Shown: positions 22,880-33,158, numbered from the stretch's first letter. The stretch is 64,000 nt of DNA from Armatimonadota bacterium (GCA_030649165.1 JAUSGG010000227.1:1-64000), one strand, 5' to 3'. Made by a program: numbers and translations. Notes: generated by a model not told the origin, from the letters alone.

Positions 22880-25800
22880 CTACTTCCCATACTCCCCCGG
22901 CTTCTCCGCCGAATACTTCAGCTCCTCGATCGGCTTGCCCCCTGGGTCCGTGAACCTCGCCATCGTTCCCCAGCCGCCGGTTCCCTGTCCGATCTTCATC
23001 ATCAGCAGGTTCCAGCCGCATCGCAGGACCACATTGTGGATCACGTCCTGGTCCGGACCCAGAGGCCGCATCGCCGGATTGCTCCAGACCTCTTTTCCAT
23101 TCAGCCACACCTTGATCCCATCGTCGCTGCCGACCCGCAAATCCGCCTTGAAAACGTCCGGCGAATCCAACAGCGCGCCGCAATTCTTAGGCGACCACAC
23201 GTAAACCGCCGCGTAAGCCGCCGCTTCGTTCTGGTCCGGGAAGAGATCGGCCGCGTGGAAATCGATGCCCGCCTCAACGACATTAGCGTGTTTCTTCCAC
23301 TTGTCGCCCGCCTGCGGCGCTGCCGTCAGCTCGTCACCGAGCCAGTCGTGCGCCAGGTCGTTGCCGTTGCGTTCGGGCGAAGAATGCGGACCGGAAATCA
23401 GCCACGTTCGGATGAAGCCCTCGTCATCCGCTCCCGAAACGAACCCCGCCGGCCTCTCCCGGGTCATCGGGACGCCGAGGTTCTCCAGCAGAGATCCCGC
23501 CACGCGTTTGATCTTCTCGCTCGTCGGACGCGCTGTAATCTGGCAGAGGATGATCTCGCCCTTTTCGTAGGGCAGGCGCACCAGCGCGTTGGCCGTCGGA
23601 GCGGGATTTGCCTGCGACTTGATCACCGCGCTCGTCTTTATGTTCTCGCCGTTGTCCGTCCATCCGTGCCAGTTGATGCCTGGGCTCTTGATCAGGACCT
23701 GCCCGTCGGCCACCTCCACGGATTGCTCGATCACATTGCGGCCTGCGTGCGGCTCCAGCCAATACAGGTCGGCGTTGTTGATGCCTACCAGCAGCGGATC
23801 CGCCCGCCCGTTGCCGTTCACGGACTCCACCGTAACAAGCGAAAAATACTGTTCCCCGCGCGCCGGAGGTCTCGCCCAACCCGCGACCGTGTCGCCTGTC
23901 TTCAGCCCGAATGCCGCAATCGCTTCCTTCGAAACATTCACGTCGGAAGGCGACGGATGAAGGACGTCCTGCCGGATATAGCTCGATTTGTTCGGTCTCG
24001 CTTCCAAAATGCCTTCCACGAACGTCAGCCCGTTCGGCGTCGTTGTTTCGGGAAACCCCTTTCCCGAAACCGGCAGGCCCCTGTCGCACTTCACCAGAAC
24101 GTCGCGCGGACTCTCAGTCAGCGATATAGAAAGCCCAAGCGCCCGGTTTATGCTGTCGGTCGCGGCGAGCTTCAGCCCCCAGATCAGAATCTTGCCTCCG
24201 TCCTCCGCGACCTTGCGCAGCGCCCCCGGCTTAACCGTGTCCGGAAGCGGCTCACTGCCGTCGATAATGACCATCTTCGAGCCGGCCGCCGCCGCGTCCT
24301 CCGAGCGTTCCACGCCCAGCGCGTTCAGCGTCTTGGCAAGCATGGAATCGGCCGCCCCAATGTACGATGTCGGCGCGTTCGCCGCTGAAGCGTCCGGCGC
24401 GGTGGCGGCGTAGTTCGCCAGGTTCGCCAGCAGCATCCTTGCCGCCGGCTCCGCGCTCGCCTTGCCCATATCGATGCCGCAGCCGATGATGCGGCCCTTG
24501 CCCACCCGCTGCTCGTAAATCGCAATCTGCCCGTTGCCGCAGAAGAGCAGCGCCCGGGCATTCGGCGGCGGAATCGACTGATATACCCAGCCCACCACGC
24601 TGGGACCATCACCCGCCCAAAGCGCCAGGTCCGTGTTCCGCATACCCTGGAAGATCGGATGGTTCGGATCGGCCGGGAACGCATAGTCCGCCGACTCCGC
24701 TTTCTCCTTCCAGCTCAGCTCGTTCCACGGAACCGCGCCGAAGAAGACCACCCGCAGCCCCTCGTTGACCTTCGCCATCAGCGCCGCCTTCTCGTCGTCG
24801 CTCATGGCCCTGTTCACCGAGATCAGCAGCGGCCTGTCTGCGGCCGCCTCTCTCGAACTCTTCACCGGAGTCGCGTCTATTCCGGCGGCCGCAAGCACAG
24901 AGGAAATGTTGGTCTTCGCAGACTCCAGAATACTCACCCGCGGGGCCGTGACCCTCCCCGGGAAGACCGAACACTTCTGCGCCTGCTCGAACAGCCGGCG
25001 GTCCTTTTCGGAAATGCAGACGAATACGTCCATCTCCGTCCGCTGCTTGACCTGCGGAGCGCCGAAGCTGAAGCTGATCGTCTCCATCCCCGCCGCCGGC
25101 ATCTTCAGTGTAGTCGATTTAGAATACACGTCAGCCCCGCCGCACGTCACCGAGATGTCCAGCCTCATGTCAACCGCCCGCATTACGTCGTTGTGTACCG
25201 TTACACTGCGCTTGACCGACTGGCCCGCGTAGAACCCGGCGTTGCGTTCGTTGAAGAAAAACCGCTGCGGCAGGAACGAGTCCCGCATATAAGGGTAGAA
25301 AGCGTTGGGCTGGTACAAAGGCTTGTTTGGATCGAAACCCGCGTTCAACGTGGAAGTGTACGGCCCGATCCGGTCCGGCTTCATGCCCGGACCATCAAGA
25401 TCGGAATAGCTCCACGTCTGTCCTGCAAACGGAAGCGGGTCCAGCGCATACCAGACCAGGTTGAACGGCGCGGTGTATTCGGCCCACTCGCGCTCCTTCT
25501 GCGTGACCCAGTTCATCTCGATCCCGATACCCTTGAGCCGGTTGCCGAAGCTCTCGTAGACCACGTCACCGATGAATCGCGCCGGCTGGTCGGGACCGCA
25601 GTAGTACATCGGGCCGACTTCTCCGATCGTTACGGGCTTGCCGCGGTACTTCGCCTCCGGCGGGTCCGCGCCTGGATAGTGCATACAGCAGATCGGCAGA
25701 GCGCCCTCATGATCGTTGTCGCCGTCCGCGCTGATCGGTCTCGATTTGTCGTATTTCCGGATCGCCGGCACGAGCTGGGTATCGACTTGCTGAATCAGCC

Positions 25801-27184
25801 ATTCCATGCTCGGCGCGCCATCGTTGGGGTTCGCCATGTGCGCCCCGAAGATTTCGTTGTCCACGCTCCAGATGACTATGCTCGGGTGGTTGCGGTCTCG
25901 CTTCACCCAATCTTCGGCGTGCCGGGCCGCTCTCGTCCAAAAGCCGGGGGTGTACTGATAGTTGCAGTGCGAGGCCCACGTCGCGTTCTCATCGATTATC
26001 AGCATTCCTACCTCGTCCGCCACATCGAGGTAGAACCGTGGGTACACCTGCGCGTGCGGCCTTACTATGCCGACATTCGCCTCCTTGGCCGCCTGATACC
26101 ACGCGCGGGCGTACTCCTCCGTCATCTGCGGGACGCCCATAAAGTGCCACGCGTCCCCGTTCGTCCGCACCGCGTTGCCGTTCAGTATCAGATGCGTCCC
26201 GGCAATCCAGAACTCGCGGAACCCGAACCTGACCGCCGTCTCGTCCAGCGGCTTGTCGCTCGACAGCGAAACCGTCATGTAATAAAGGAAAGGAGATTCC
26301 GGCGACCATAGCTTAGGCGACTCCCACAGAGCGCTGGCCGGCGCGACCTTCGTCTCGCCGGGCTCCAGAGTCACCTGCTGCACGGGGATTTTGGGGATTG
26401 ACCCGCCCGCGCCTATTGCCGGTTGTACGGAGAAACTGACGGCGAACGCCCTGCGCTCTCGCGAGCTGTTGGTGACGGTTACCTCCGCGTTCAGCTTCTT
26501 CTCGCGGACCGAGGTCGTCACGTAGATGTCGGTGATATACGTATCCGGCAGCAGCCGCAGATATACGTCCTGCCAGATGCCCCTGACGTGCTCCCCCCAG
26601 AAAGATCCCGTCGGATGCGTCGCCCGCCCGTTCTCCCGTATATGGTCCGCGTTCCGAACGCCCACCATTACCTCGTTCGCGCCGGGGATCACAAGGTCCG
26701 TAACGTCGAACTCGAACGGCAGGAAACCGTCCCCGTGCCTGCCCGCAAGCCGGCCGTTTACGTACACCTCGGCTTCGTACATCACCGCTTCGAAGTGAAG
26801 GATAACCCGCTTCTCCGCGAGCTGACCGTTAGTCAGCGTAAACTGCCTCTTATGCCAGCCGTACGGCGCGCTCTCCCACTCCCTCGGATACGCCGAAAAC
26901 GTGACGAAATCGCCGCCCGGACCGTTGCCGCCCGAGAACGAGTTCACGTTCCACGGCGATGGTATCCGTATCTTGACCGACGACCACTCTCCAACCTTCG
27001 GCGCCGCGTACTCGGACTGCGGAGCGAAATCCCACTCGCCGTTCAGCCAGACCAGGCTGCGCATCGACCCGCCGTCCGCCAACGGCGTCCGGTTCGTAAC
27101 GTACGGTGACTCAGCGCTAACCGCCATCAACCCGCCCCCCAGCATCAAGACAATCGACAAAAGAACCGAAACTACCCTTTTCAC
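22880..27184 (-). CDS. Very large exported GH2-family glycoside hydrolase
   Basis: A 1434-residue exported protein (signal MKRVVSVLLSIVLMLGGGLM). The N-terminal jelly roll (LVWLNGEWDFAPQ, VYVNGRLAGRHGDGFLPFEF), an Ig-like domain and a TIM barrel follow GH2 order. The acid/base site is HPSIVIWSVDNEIFGAH and the nucleophile probably VTIGEVGPM. Beyond residue ~700 comes a long region with Rossmann-like blocks (KMVIIDGSEPLPD, KILIWGLKL) as in amidotransferase-like domains of large glycosidases, and a final jelly-roll domain (GIKVWLNGKEVWSNP). Substrate class: beta-galactoside, glucuronide or mannoside. A CGGGAAA/TTTCCCG palindrome lies in frame at 24045-24070. Confidence 0.85.
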   Translation of the reverse strand: MKRVVSVLLSIVLMLGGGLMAVSAESPYVTNRTPLADGGSMRSLVWLNGEWDFAPQSEYAAPKVGEWSSVKIRIPSPWNVNSFSGGNGPGGDFVTFSAYPREWESAPYGWHKRQFTLTNGQLAEKRVILHFEAVMYEAEVYVNGRLAGRHGDGFLPFEFDVTDLVIPGANEVMVGVRNADHIRENGRATHPTGSFWGEHVRGIWQDVYLRLLPDTYITDIYVTTSVREKKLNAEVTVTNSSRERRAFAVSFSVQPAIGAGGSIPKIPVQQVTLEPGETKVAPASALWESPKLWSPESPFLYYMTVSLSSDKPLDETAVRFGFREFWIAGTHLILNGNAVRTNGDAWHFMGVPQMTEEYARAWYQAAKEANVGIVRPHAQVYPRFYLDVADEVGMLIIDENATWASHCNYQYTPGFWTRAARHAEDWVKRDRNHPSIVIWSVDNEIFGAHMANPNDGAPSMEWLIQQVDTQLVPAIRKYDKSRPISADGDNDHEGALPICCMHYPGADPPEAKYRGKPVTIGEVGPMYYCGPDQPARFIGDVVYESFGNRLKGIGIEMNWVTQKEREWAEYTAPFNLVWYALDPLPFAGQTWSYSDLDGPGMKPDRIGPYTSTLNAGFDPNKPLYQPNAFYPYMRDSFLPQRFFFNERNAGFYAGQSVKRSVTVHNDVMRAVDMRLDISVTCGGADVYSKSTTLKMPAAGMETISFSFGAPQVKQRTEMDVFVCISEKDRRLFEQAQKCSVFPGRVTAPRVSILESAKTNISSVLAAAGIDATPVKSSREAAADRPLLISVNRAMSDDEKAALMAKVNEGLRVVFFGAVPWNELSWKEKAESADYAFPADPNHPIFQGMRNTDLALWAGDGPSVVGWVYQSIPPPNARALLFCGNGQIAIYEQRVGKGRIIGCGIDMGKASAEPAARMLLANLANYAATAPDASAANAPTSYIGAADSMLAKTLNALGVERSEDAAAAGSKMVIIDGSEPLPDTVKPGALRKVAEDGGKILIWGLKLAATDSINRALGLSISLTESPRDVLVKCDRGLPVSGKGFPETTTPNGLTFVEGILEARPNKSSYIRQDVLHPSPSDVNVSKEAIAAFGLKTGDTVAGWARPPARGEQYFSLVTVESVNGNGRADPLLVGINNADLYWLEPHAGRNVIEQSVEVADGQVLIKSPGINWHGWTDNGENIKTSAVIKSQANPAPTANALVRLPYEKGEIILCQITARPTSEKIKRVAGSLLENLGVPMTRERPAGFVSGADDEGFIRTWLISGPHSSPERNGNDLAHDWLGDELTAAPQAGDKWKKHANVVEAGIDFHAADLFPDQNEAAAYAAVYVWSPKNCGALLDSPDVFKADLRVGSDDGIKVWLNGKEVWSNPAMRPLGPDQDVIHNVVLRCGWNLLMMKIGQGTGGWGTMARFTDPGGKPIEELKYSAEKPGEYGK
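24045..24070. repeat. Palindrome GTTTCGGGAAA inside the GH2 gene
   Basis: GTTTCGGGAAA and TTTCCCGAAAC flank a four-base loop CCCC. A related palindrome TTTCGGGAA-TCTTG-TTCCCGAAA lies before apbE at 56572-56594. Resembles the TGCTTCGGGAC hairpins but is distinct. Confidence 0.55.
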
Positions 27185-27235
27185 ATCTTAATCCCTTAAC
27201 ACCTTGGAACCCTATGACCCTATAACCCTAAAACC

Positions 27236-29647
27236 CTAAAACCCTACTTCCGTAATCGTATTCGCCTTCACCGTAACCTTCTTCTCCCCGCCTCCCGGCG
27301 CGACAATCGTCTTCTTCACGTCAAACTCATTCGTATTCAGGAACAGGACCTTATTGCCTTTAAGCAGCGTCGCGTACACCCCGTCGGGCTCGCAGTCCGG
27401 GTTCACGACTCCCGACGCTTTCAGCGCGCCGGAGAGCGTCGCCAGGAAATCCTTGGGGGCGGCGCTCCGGGGGACCAGCACGGTCTTCCCCTTGTCCAGC
27501 GCCCGCGCGCCGCCTTCTTTCGGGAAAAGCCGCTCGTACGGCCCCGAATCGCCCTCCACGGTCTTGATCACGCCGAAATCCCCCGCCAGGACCGTCCCGC
27601 CTTTGCGGACCCACCGCTCGATGATCTCCATGTCCGACCGCTCCATTACGTCACCGTATATGATGACCAGGACTTTATACCGTTCCAGCGCCCCGTCCCT
27701 GAGCATATCCTCATCCAGATAATCGTAGTCAGTCAGGTCCCGAAAAGCCGCCGCCCGCCGCAGATAATCGCCCTCTTTCAACGTCAGTGCGACGTTCGGG
27801 TACCACAGAGCTGTCTCCACCACCGGCTCGGATTTCCTGAGGAACTTGATGTGCTTCTGCTGGACATCCTGCCTGGTTTGCGAATTGACCACGTTGTTCT
27901 GATAGTCGTGAAGCTGGCGCGCCCCCGACGCCGTCGCGTTGTAGATGCGCGCGACTATGCCCTTCTCGTCCTCGCCTCCCGCCGGCTCGAAGCCGTAAAA
28001 CGCGCCGTAGAACTTGCCCGCGGCGGCGACCCACCGGGTAATTGCAAAGTTGTTGGCGTAATTGGACGCCTCGTTTGTGATCCGCACTCCCTGGCCGTGC
28101 TTTGCCGCCACCTTGCACTGCGCCGCGAAGTTCGCCCCATGCTCCGGCGGCGCATGACCGCCCGTGCAGAGGTAGATAGGCGTCTTGGGAAAATGCTTCT
28201 TCGTCGTCGCGATCCACCAGTCGGAGAAGCGCGTCATCTCGCCCCTGTACCACTCCACGAAGTCCAGCCACCGCCGCTTCGTCGTTGTCGGGGCCTCTGA
28301 AACCGACTGCCGCAGCTTCTTGATCGCCTCCTCGCCTCGCGCCGGAAAGTCGATCGAGTCCGCCGATTTCCAGTCCGTCCCCCACGCCTCGTTCACCTTC
28401 TCCAGGCTCCCGTACTTTGAGATCGCCCAGGACCGGAACGACTTCAGCGCGTATTCGTCGCCGCACCAGAACCCGGCGTGGTTGTGATACTCTCCCGGCA
28501 CCTTGAACGTCCAGCCGCCGCCGAATACCGAGTAGATCGCCTCGCCGAAGTCCCCCTGAATCCCCAGCAGGACCGACTCGATCACGCCCGTGTCGCCGTA
28601 CCTCTTGGCGAACTCGCCTAAGAACCGGTCGATATACGCCGGCAAATGCGGGTTCCACAGCGACTCGATCTTGCTCGTGATGTTGTGCTCCAGGCAGACA
28701 CACCCGTAATGGTCCTCGGAACCCCTGAACCAGTCCGGAGTCGAATACGCCGGGCCGAGGATGACGAAAGGCACCCACTTCAGGCCGTTGCGCTTGAGGA
28801 TCTCAACCTGATCGTCCCACTCGCTCCAGTCCCACTCGCCTTTGCCCTTGCGCTCGCACGTCTCCCACGTGACGTACGTCTCGATGCTCGTCACTCCGAG
28901 TGACCTGTACAGCACGGCGCTGTCGTCGGACGCGCCGTTGCCGAACGTATACTCCATACCTGATGGTCTCCTTCCCTTATTGTCTTTGGCGGCGCTGTCC
29001 AGCCGCTCCAACGCGCTCGGCCACGAGCCGACCTCCTTCGGCGTCCACGACGCCTCGATCCGGTTCAATGTCAGCCCCGACGGCGCCATTATCCGGAAAT
29101 CGGCCCCGCCGTTCTGCCCGTGCGACAACTTCGCGTTCTCAACCCTGTACGTGCTTTTCACCCACGCCCCGGTCCCCAGGGTGATTCCCTGCGGACCTCG
29201 AACGTACGGATCGACACCGTTGTACTCAAGGGTAAACACCTGTCGAGGCGAGTCGCGGTAATCGATGGTTACATACAGGTCCCTACTCCCTCCCCCTTCG
29301 GGGGAGGGTTGGGGAGGGGTTTCCCGATCACTACTCCCTCCCCCTGTGGGGGAGGGCTGGGGAGGGGTCTTCCGCATGAAACCCTCCGCGACCTGGAAGT
29401 AAATGTAAAGCGAGGCCTGGTCTTCGCCGATCATGTTCACAAGGGCTTTCCGCCCGCCGGCTTCAATCTCTTTGAAGTGGCCGTCGAAGTTATCGACCAC
29501 AACAATTCCCGCGGCCTTTCCGCCGACCTCGAACGACACCGAATCCGCCGCCCAGGCCGTACACGCCCCAAAAACGGCCAGGACCGCAATCGCGAGGGGA
29601 ATATAACAGGTGATTCGTATCTTAACCAAAAGCCGGTTCCGGTTCAA
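27236..29647 (-). CDS. Exported GH42-like beta-galactosidase
   Basis: An 803-residue protein with a signal segment near residues 10-33 (LAIAVLAVFGACTAWA). After an N-terminal beta domain, a GH-A clan barrel follows: SLGVTSIETYVTWETCER, GLKWVPFVILGPAYSTPDWF, then LLGIQGDFGEAIY, where the Glu of the GxxGDFGE-like motif is the candidate acid/base, and LCTGGHAPPEHGA. The C-terminal part has a trimerisation-like fold (VLVIIYGDVMERSDMEII). About 30 residues (KTPPQPSPTGGG...) near position 95 are encoded by two palindromic repeats inserted in frame at 29282-29376. Confidence 0.75.
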   Translation of the reverse strand: MNRNRLLVKIRITCYIPLAIAVLAVFGACTAWAADSVSFEVGGKAAGIVVVDNFDGHFKEIEAGGRKALVNMIGEDQASLYIYFQVAEGFMRKTPPQPSPTGGGSSDRETPPQPSPEGGGSRDLYVTIDYRDSPRQVFTLEYNGVDPYVRGPQGITLGTGAWVKSTYRVENAKLSHGQNGGADFRIMAPSGLTLNRIEASWTPKEVGSWPSALERLDSAAKDNKGRRPSGMEYTFGNGASDDSAVLYRSLGVTSIETYVTWETCERKGKGEWDWSEWDDQVEILKRNGLKWVPFVILGPAYSTPDWFRGSEDHYGCVCLEHNITSKIESLWNPHLPAYIDRFLGEFAKRYGDTGVIESVLLGIQGDFGEAIYSVFGGGWTFKVPGEYHNHAGFWCGDEYALKSFRSWAISKYGSLEKVNEAWGTDWKSADSIDFPARGEEAIKKLRQSVSEAPTTTKRRWLDFVEWYRGEMTRFSDWWIATTKKHFPKTPIYLCTGGHAPPEHGANFAAQCKVAAKHGQGVRITNEASNYANNFAITRWVAAAGKFYGAFYGFEPAGGEDEKGIVARIYNATASGARQLHDYQNNVVNSQTRQDVQQKHIKFLRKSEPVVETALWYPNVALTLKEGDYLRRAAAFRDLTDYDYLDEDMLRDGALERYKVLVIIYGDVMERSDMEIIERWVRKGGTVLAGDFGVIKTVEGDSGPYERLFPKEGGARALDKGKTVLVPRSAAPKDFLATLSGALKASGVVNPDCEPDGVYATLLKGNKVLFLNTNEFDVKKTIVAPGGGEKKVTVKANTITEVGF
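29282..29376. repeat. Two CCCTCCCCC palindromes inserted in frame in the GH42-like gene
   Basis: Two adjacent elements of the CTCCCTCCCCC...GGGGGAGGG...GGGGAGGGGT type. In the minus-strand reading frame they encode TPPQPSPTGGGSS and TPPQPSPEGGGSR, a near-perfect tandem repeat within an otherwise normal beta domain. Confidence 0.85.
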
Positions 29648-29863
29648 GGAATATGGGTGTCCGTGTCTCGGACACCCTACGGAGTTATCCTTAGGCGGTA
29701 TCCACCCTTACTCCTTCCTCCGCCCCGGAACCCTACAACCCTCATAACCCTTATAACCCTATAATTCTATAGCCCTTCCCCACAACTATCGCCTCAATCC
29801 AAGTAAAAATCATGGAAGATAGCCTTAGGTGGGAAGTGATACCAACGGATCAAGGAGAACCGG
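29648..29863. other. Intergenic region between GH42-like and ParB-like genes
   Basis: Divergent promoter region. It carries GGGTGTCCG-TGTCT-CGGACACCC, a perfect hairpin near 29653-29676, and a run of ACCCTATA-type units. The ParB-like gene has AAGGAGAACC before its ATG. Confidence 0.45.
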
Positions 29864-31015
29864 ATGCAACTGTTGGATCTGGACCAGATAGTCGCCACTG
29901 AAGGACAGCCCCGCAAGACGTTCTATAAGGACAGCCTCGAAGAGCTTGCCCGATCAATAAAGGAACGCGGCGTGCTCGAACCCATAGTAGTCCGTCCCAG
30001 AAACGGAAAGTACGAGATAGTAATGGGCGAGCGCCGCTATAGGGCCAGCGTTATGGCCGGGCTGACGCAGATTCCCGCGATCATAAGAGACCTCAGCGAT
30101 CAGGATGCCAAGTCCGATGCCCTCCTGGAGAATTTCCAGCGAGAGGACCTGAACCCGATCGAAAAGGCCAGGGCCATCCGCGAACTGCTTACGTTCATGA
30201 ATTGGGATAAATGCTGCCGGACCCTTGGCGTGAGCGAAAGCACCGTCCGGCGTTTCCTCGAACTGCTGGAGCTGCCGGAGAGCGTTCAGAAGGAGCTCAT
30301 CGCCAAAGACGGCGGCTCAGGTGATACCGCGTTCACCGAGGGCCACGCGCGCCTTCTTCGCGCCCTCAACGGCGACCTCGGCACGCAGATACGGATAGTC
30401 AAGAAGATAAAGGCCGAGAAGCTCTCGATAGATGAGACCCAGAAACTGCTGGAGGCCATTGCCGACGTCCCCGACAAGAAGGAAGCGTTCCTGCGCGTGC
30501 CGCTGAACGTTACCGAGGAAATACTCCGCCACACTCGACGCCAGGCGGAGAAGAAGAAACCATTCAAACCGAAAACTGCCGACCTTCATATTAAGTCGCT
30601 CGAGCGCACGGCTTCGCTGATGGTCGATCTTCTCGACGAGCGTCTCGTGGACTTTCTCAACGCCGTGCAGATGAATCAGTTGCTCAGCACGATGAGCGAT
30701 CTCTACACTAACGTGGACAAGTACGCCCAGATGGTGCGCGTCGCCCTTCAGAAGAACGACCACGGCTTCAAGGAAGTCTACGTCCACTGCCCGCTGTGCG
30801 GGCGCATCGAGCTCATCGGCAGCCTCAAGTGCGGCGTCTGTTGGAGCATCCTGCGCAGGTGTCTGGACTGCGGCAGGTACGACCAGATGTACCAGCGCTG
30901 CGGCATGTCGGAGCAGTACGTCTATCTTTCAGACGCCGAAAACCCAAAGGAGACTTCCCCCTCCTACAAGTGTCCCGACTACAGGCCCAAATACGAGGCC
31001 CGCAAAGCCGCGTAA
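29864..31015 (+). CDS. ParB/Spo0J-like protein with C-terminal zinc ribbon
   Basis: A 383-residue protein. The N-terminal ParB/Srx nuclease-like domain has LDQIVATEGQPRKTF, then SIKERGVLEPIVVRP, the CTP-binding GERRYRASVMAG and ENFQREDLNPIEKARAI. A helix-turn-helix follows (CRRTLGVSESTVRRFLELL-like). Unlike chromosomal ParB, the C-terminus carries a zinc-ribbon-like part: CPLCGRIELIGSLKCGVC, then CLDCGRYDQMYQRCG. No parA is adjacent. It precedes the prophage-like region, so it may be a phage or domesticated regulator rather than a partition factor. Confidence 0.82.
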   Translation: MQLLDLDQIVATEGQPRKTFYKDSLEELARSIKERGVLEPIVVRPRNGKYEIVMGERRYRASVMAGLTQIPAIIRDLSDQDAKSDALLENFQREDLNPIEKARAIRELLTFMNWDKCCRTLGVSESTVRRFLELLELPESVQKELIAKDGGSGDTAFTEGHARLLRALNGDLGTQIRIVKKIKAEKLSIDETQKLLEAIADVPDKKEAFLRVPLNVTEEILRHTRRQAEKKKPFKPKTADLHIKSLERTASLMVDLLDERLVDFLNAVQMNQLLSTMSDLYTNVDKYAQMVRVALQKNDHGFKEVYVHCPLCGRIELIGSLKCGVCWSILRRCLDCGRYDQMYQRCGMSEQYVYLSDAENPKETSPSYKCPDYRPKYEARKAA

Positions 31016-31516
31016 CCGGCCGAATCCAAATCAGCCAACCCCCGGGGCGGCCCCAGCGCCGCCCCTTCATCCGTCCCATAAGTCCCATAGGTCCAATTCG
31101 TCCCACCAACCACCAATCGCATACCAGGAGCATCGTTTGTGGAAGGCTCACCCTGTTTGAACCCCACCCCCACCCTCCCCTGAAAGGAGAGGGGGCAAAT
31201 CCCCCCTCCCCGTGGGAGGGGGTTATAAGATCCCCCCTCCCCGTGGGAGGGGGTTAGGGGGAGGTCCATCTGTGGCTAATGACTACAAACGATGCTCCTG
31301 AACCGCATACTGCTGAGCTTGACGCAGACTGCCCCACCGCGTACCATAGGGGGTAATTCTAAGCGTAAGCGGCGCGGCCGCTCCCTCTCCCTGGAAGGGA
31401 GAGGGCTGGGGTGAGGGTTGAAGCGAAATCCAACTTCCAACCTCTAACCTCTAAGTCGGGGGTTGAGCTTATCAAAGGCGCTATAGGTTCCGGCGCGCAG
31501 GCTGATACTCAGGACT
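31016..31516. other. Non-coding region with palindromic repeats
   Basis: About 500 bases without a gene. It holds a CACCCTCCCCTGAAAGGAGA element, two tandem CCCCCCTCCCCGTGGGAGGGGG units (31195-31260), and a CTCCCTCTCCC-type unit near 31380. No promoter for the downstream gene is obvious. Confidence 0.6.
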
Positions 31517-33148
31517 ATGACTGCAAAGAAGACTGACATCGCAAACGAGAGCATCGGACAAACTGTGAGAAGCGAGGCTGAGTGGCTTCGCGCCGAAGCG
31601 GAGCGCACCGGGCGAATCCTCGACTCCGTCACTTCGCATACGGACGCGCATCTCGCGTACCTCGACCGGGACTTCAACTTCATCTGGGTGAACTCCACTT
31701 ACGCCGACAGGTGCGGTCACTCGAAGGAAGAGCTGACAGGGAGAAATCATTTTCAGTTCTTCCCAAATCCTGAAAACCAGGCCATTTTCGAACAGGTCCG
31801 CGATACCGGCACAGCCTGTGAGGCAAAGGAGAAGCCGTTCGAGTATCCGAAACACCCCGAATGGGGCGTGTCGTACTGGGACTGGACCCTGACGCCGATC
31901 AACGACCGCGACGGACGGGTCGAAGGCTTTGCCTTTTCTCTGCGGGAAGTGACGGAGACGGTGCGCGCTCGACAGCAGATCGAGGCGCTGCGCGCCGAAG
32001 CCGAACGCAACGCCAACGAGCTTGACGCCGTGTTCGCCTCCCTCACCGACGCCCTTCTTGTTTTCGACGAGGCCGGCGATATTGCGAGGGCCAACGAGAC
32101 GACTCTGCGGCTGTACGGGTTCGACCCCGTCGGCAGGCATCGCGATGAGCTGCTCAGGAGCTTGCGAATCTGCTACCCGGACGGAAATCCGGTGCGCTTC
32201 GAACAACTGCCGTCCAGCCGGGCGCTGCGCGGAGAGACCGTAGTCAGCGAGCGGTTCAGCTTCACGAATCTATACGGGAAGCGCGTAACCGCCCTTACCT
32301 CGGCAGCGCCCCTTCGTTCGGAGTCGGGAATATCGGGAGCCGTCACGATACTGCACGATATAACGGAATTGGAACAGGCGGAGCAGGAGTTGGAGGCGGC
32401 CTACCGGCACGAGCAGCGCATCGCCACGGTATTGCAGAACGCGCTCATCTCCGAGGTCAGCCTCGACGTGCCCGGCTACGAGATGGGCGGAAGCTATCAG
32501 CCGGCTCTGGCCGAGGCGAAAATCGGCGGCGATTTCTACGATGCGTTCCGGCTTTCCGACGGCCGCGTTGCGCTCATTCTTGGGGATGTCGCCGGGAAGG
32601 GAATAGAAGCCGCGGTCTACATCGCTATGTGCAAGAACATCCTGCGAGGATTTGCCCTGGAAATGCCCTCCCCCGCCATCACCCTCGAACGTCTCGACAA
32701 CGCCCTTCGAGAAACCCTGCCATCGACCGAGTTCATCACTCTTGCCTACGCCCTTCTCGATCCGGCGACCGGCGGTGTCAGGTACGCCAGCGGAGGCCAC
32801 GAGCCCGCCATACTGTATCGCCTGGAAACCGACTCCGCGTGCGATGTCGCCGCTCCCGGACACGCCCTCGGCAGCGGCGCGCCTTCAGAATTTCGCGAGA
32901 TCACATTCACGCTCGACCAGGGCGATGTGCTCGTGATGTACACCGACGGCATAAGCGACGCGGGCCGGCCCCGCAATCGCTACGGACCGTTGGGCATCGG
33001 CCTGGAAATCGTGCAGCACAGCCGCGAGACCGTAAAAGACCTCATCGCCCACATAATGACCGAAGCCGCCAAGCGCGACCGCGCCGACCGCAGCGACGAC
33101 AAAGCGCTGCTCGTCGTCAGAAGGGGCGGGAGTTCTGAGTCCTCGTGA
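31517..33148 (+). CDS. PAS-PAS-PP2C (SpoIIE/RsbU-like) phosphatase
   Basis: A 543-residue cytoplasmic protein. Two PAS domains: residues ~30-150 (AYLDRDFNFIWVNSTYADRC) and ~170-290 (LLVFDEAGDIARANETTLRL), joined by helices. The C-terminal ~240 residues are a PP2C-type SpoIIE domain: EAKIGGDFYDAFRLSDGRVA, LILGDVAGKGIEAA, YASGGHEPAIL and LVMYTDGISDAG, with the metal-binding aspartates in place. The family dephosphorylates anti-anti-sigma factors in response to a PAS-sensed signal. No partner-switching genes are adjacent. Confidence 0.9.
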   Translation: MTAKKTDIANESIGQTVRSEAEWLRAEAERTGRILDSVTSHTDAHLAYLDRDFNFIWVNSTYADRCGHSKEELTGRNHFQFFPNPENQAIFEQVRDTGTACEAKEKPFEYPKHPEWGVSYWDWTLTPINDRDGRVEGFAFSLREVTETVRARQQIEALRAEAERNANELDAVFASLTDALLVFDEAGDIARANETTLRLYGFDPVGRHRDELLRSLRICYPDGNPVRFEQLPSSRALRGETVVSERFSFTNLYGKRVTALTSAAPLRSESGISGAVTILHDITELEQAEQELEAAYRHEQRIATVLQNALISEVSLDVPGYEMGGSYQPALAEAKIGGDFYDAFRLSDGRVALILGDVAGKGIEAAVYIAMCKNILRGFALEMPSPAITLERLDNALRETLPSTEFITLAYALLDPATGGVRYASGGHEPAILYRLETDSACDVAAPGHALGSGAPSEFREITFTLDQGDVLVMYTDGISDAGRPRNRYGPLGIGLEIVQHSRETVKDLIAHIMTEAAKRDRADRSDDKALLVVRRGGSSESS

Positions 33149-33158
33149 GCGCTGGATA

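Noticed and set aside
21425-29770. ACCCTATA/ACCCTACA runs as telomere-like sequence
   Set aside because: The runs are short, imperfect and lie between genes in the middle of the window. They look like simple-sequence expansion, like the CTAACTC and GTTCACT runs at 35.8 and 40.7 kb.
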